Part shown: positions 14,436 through 15,069 of the stretch, in pieces
Layout: each line of letters starts with the position of its first letter
How positions within the stretch are numbered: the stretch's first letter is position 1
Source: an uncultured Eubacteriales bacterium
GTDB taxonomy: Bacteria; Bacillota; Clostridia; Oscillospirales; Oscillospiraceae
NCBI GenBank assembly: GCA_900548625.1
Contig: URLO01000050.1
Span: 1 to 15,069, forward strand
Direction of reading: 5' to 3'
DNA length: 15,069 bases
The notes under the pieces: generated by a model
Told to the model about the DNA's origin: nothing
The model's database searches: none
The model's input: only the letters and a program-made list of their open reading frames with translations
Program-made: the position numbers and the translations under genes

Positions 14436-14478
14436 AAAACCGCCGCCTGCGGGCAGGAAACCCGCAGGCGGCGGTTTT
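14436..14478 (+). terminator. Terminator of pepT
   Basis: An 18-bp perfect stem, 14436-14453 with 14461-14478, around a 7-nt loop. The descending arm ends in GGTTTT. It begins 12 bp after the pepT stop and, being symmetrical (AAAACC on the left), could work in both directions. Confidence 0.85.
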
Positions 14479-14480
14479 AC

Positions 14481-14509
14481 TTGACGCTGCCCCCGTTCGG
14501 TGATAGAAT
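14481..14509 (+). promoter_or_regulatory. Promoter of the tRNA-Leu locus
   Basis: TTGACG (14481-14486), exactly 17 bp, TAGAAT (14504-14509). It sits immediately behind the pepT terminator and 9 bp before the tRNA-like sequence, typical of stable-RNA promoters. No equally good promoter lies directly before the intact tRNA at 14689, so this one probably serves it too. Confidence 0.75.
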
Positions 14510-14518
14510 GTCTTGTAC

Positions 14519-14605
14519 GCTGATGTGGTGGAATCGGTATACACAACAGACTTAAAATCCGGTGGGTCTATTTGCCCGCCGAACCTTAAGTCCCCAGTAA
14601 AATCA
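14519..14605 (+). pseudogene. Degenerate tRNA-Leu(UAA) remnant
   Basis: The 5' half reads as a leucine tRNA: acceptor GCTGATG (14519-14525), D-arm GTGGAATCGGTATACAC, anticodon loop CTTAAAA (14551-14557) with anticodon TAA (14553-14555), and a possible variable arm GGTGGG/CCCGCC (14561-14566, 14575-14580). The anticodon stem is mismatched, no proper T-arm (GGTTCGA) follows, and the 3' acceptor strand CATCAGC with CCA is missing where expected. It therefore cannot fold as a tRNA. Its right boundary is uncertain. It may be a decayed tandem duplicate or a tRNA split by integration. Confidence 0.65.
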
Positions 14606-14642
14606 AGCGTTTTTCAGTTTTCATTTCCCGAATCAATCGCTC

Positions 14643-14666
14643 AGTTCTCTCCTGAGTTCTCTCCTG
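14643..14666. repeat. 12-bp tandem duplication
   Basis: AGTTCTCTCCTG occurs twice head to tail (14643-14654, 14655-14666) between the tRNA remnant and the intact tRNA. A small palindrome CTGTAA/TTACAG follows at 14668-14680. Confidence 0.7.
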
Positions 14667-14688
14667 TCTGTAATTTACAGTTTTATAT

Positions 14689-14775
14689 GCCGCTGTGATG
14701 GAATCGGTAGACATAGTGGACTTAAAATTCACCGGTAGAAATACTGTACGGGTTCGAGTCCCGTCAGCGGCACCA
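14689..14775 (+). tRNA. tRNA-Leu (anticodon UAA)
   Basis: An 87-nt class II tRNA. Acceptor GCCGCTG (14689-14695) pairs with CAGCGGC (14765-14771), followed by discriminator A and encoded CCA (14773-14775). The anticodon stem GTGGA/TTCAC encloses CTTAAAA, anticodon TAA at 14723-14725, reading UUA codons. A long variable arm (CGGTAGAAATACTG) and a normal T-arm ACGGG-TTCGAGT-CCCGT complete the fold. Short frames translating to GTRTRT-type peptides across it are artefacts. Confidence 0.96.
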
Positions 14776-14777
14776 TG

Positions 14778-14843
14778 ATTGCCGAACACTATAGATGAAA
14801 TGGCGAAAAAGCCAGTCATCTCAAGGGGTTCGGCAATTTTTTA
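14778..14843 (+). terminator. Terminator after tRNA-Leu
   Basis: ATTGCCGAAC (14778-14787) pairs with GTTCGGCAAT (14828-14837), with inner pairings AGATGA/TCATCT (14793-14798, 14816-14821) and TGGC/GCCA (14801-14804, 14811-14814), then TTTTTATT. It begins 2 bases after the tRNA CCA end. Confidence 0.8.
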
Positions 14844-15069
14844 TTCTCAAAATTCTTAGGTAACTCCATAGATGAAATCGCAGCTTGCAGAGGTTCAAAC
14901 AGGATTTGAACCTCTGTTTTTCCATATTCAAGAAGAATATTAGCGTCAGTGCCCTTTTTCAGAGGGCTGCGGCGGCGAGATTCAGGATAAATCGAAGAAA
15001 AATCTTTCACAAAGTTATGGGCGCTGGATTGTTGGTTTTCACGAACCAAGTCCAGCGCCTTTTTTGCGC
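14816..15069 (-). CDS. Possible 3' end of an unrecognised gene, cut by the window edge
   Basis: An open frame on the minus strand runs from the right edge to a TGA at 14816-14818, at least 83 codons and still open at the edge. I do not recognise the product; it is mixed polar, with KKALDLVRENQQ near the edge and ending KNFENKKLPNPLR. For: it is open throughout and lies in a compositionally distinct region next to a tRNA, where accessory genes gather. Against: three plus-strand terminator-like hairpins lie inside it and its stop falls within the tRNA terminator. It could equally be non-coding. No start can be assigned. Confidence 0.3.
   Translation of the reverse strand, partial: AKKALDLVRENQQSSAHNFVKDFSSIYPESRRRSPLKKGTDANILLEYGKTEVQILFEPLQAAISSMELPKNFENKKLPNPLR
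14888..14921 (+). terminator. Second terminator-like hairpin past tRNA-Leu
   Basis: CAGAGGTTCAAA (14888-14899), loop CAGGA, TTTGAACCTCTG (14905-14916), then TTTTT: a 12-bp perfect stem with T-tail, the form of a rho-independent terminator on the plus strand. No plus-strand gene precedes it other than the tRNA. Confidence 0.6.
15020..15065 (+). terminator. Third terminator-like hairpin at the window end
   Basis: GGCGCTGGA (15020-15028) pairs with TCCAGCGCC (15051-15059), extended by TTGGTT/AACCAA (15032-15037, 15044-15049), then TTTTTT. It has a canonical form on the plus strand, again without an obvious plus-strand gene before it. Confidence 0.6.

Noticed and set aside
13059..14546. 495-codon minus-strand frame opposite pepT
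   Set aside because: Antisense of pepT, which has every catalytic residue; it also runs through the pepT terminator.
14586..14819. 77-codon minus-strand frame containing a GTRTRT-type peptide
   Set aside because: This is the translation of the tRNA-Leu T-arm region, a common false gene.
14888..14916. tRNA fragment suggested by a T-arm-like GGTTCAAATCC on the minus strand
   Set aside because: Only three base pairs of a T-stem could form and no other tRNA part is present; the terminator hairpin explains the sequence.

Overview
The window looks like a chromosomal segment of a GC-rich, low-motility-type Clostridia (Bacillota), most likely an Oscillospiraceae-like gut anaerobe. The reasons are the ylxM-ffh-rpsP-khpA order, strong AAGGAG ribosome-binding sites, consensus sigma-A promoters, GTG and TTG starts, an SLH-anchored exported protein, a TelA/XpaC pair and a YlmH S4 protein. 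The lineage is an inference from gene content and composition; no database search was run.

Layout. From 2537 down to 281 on the minus strand runs a translation and protein-targeting operon: ylxM, ffh, rpsP, khpA. It starts at a TTGACA-17-TATAGT promoter and ends in two hairpins. The usual followers rimM and trmD are absent from the remaining 280 bases, which instead hold a roughly 125-bp palindromic repeat. Divergent from this operon is a large exported phosphodiester-glycosidase (NAGPA-like) protein with three C-terminal SLH modules (2750-5056). Behind it is a 302-bp gene-free stretch packed with palindromes, including a second copy of the same repeat in inverted orientation. Next, on the minus strand, come the S4-domain protein YlmH and a small DUF896 protein with overlapping or touching coding ends.

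From 6600 to 9476 on the plus strand lies a two-gene unit: a 720-residue fusion of an HSL-type alpha/beta hydrolase with an alcohol-acetyltransferase/condensation-like domain, followed 15 bp later by a zinc-ribbon protein with about six membrane segments (DUF6320-like). Convergent to it is the xpaC-telA operon (11674 down to 9563). A plus-strand block of housekeeping and accessory genes follows: rpe (TTG start, perfect-consensus promoter with a palindrome in its spacer), an SdpI-like membrane protein, and pepT with all its metal and catalytic residues.

The right end (14424-15069) changes character. A strong terminator and promoter lead into a degenerate tRNA-Leu(UAA) remnant, then an intact tRNA-Leu(UAA) with encoded CCA. 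After that comes more AT-rich DNA carrying three plus-strand intrinsic-terminator structures and an antisense open frame that runs off the window edge. This end looks like the border of an accessory region.

Most unusual points: the esterase-acyltransferase fusion with its zinc-ribbon membrane partner, the structured intergenic repeat family with variable loops on invariant stems, and the tRNA-Leu remnant/intact pair at a compositional boundary. No CRISPR array, insertion sequence or transposase gene is visible.
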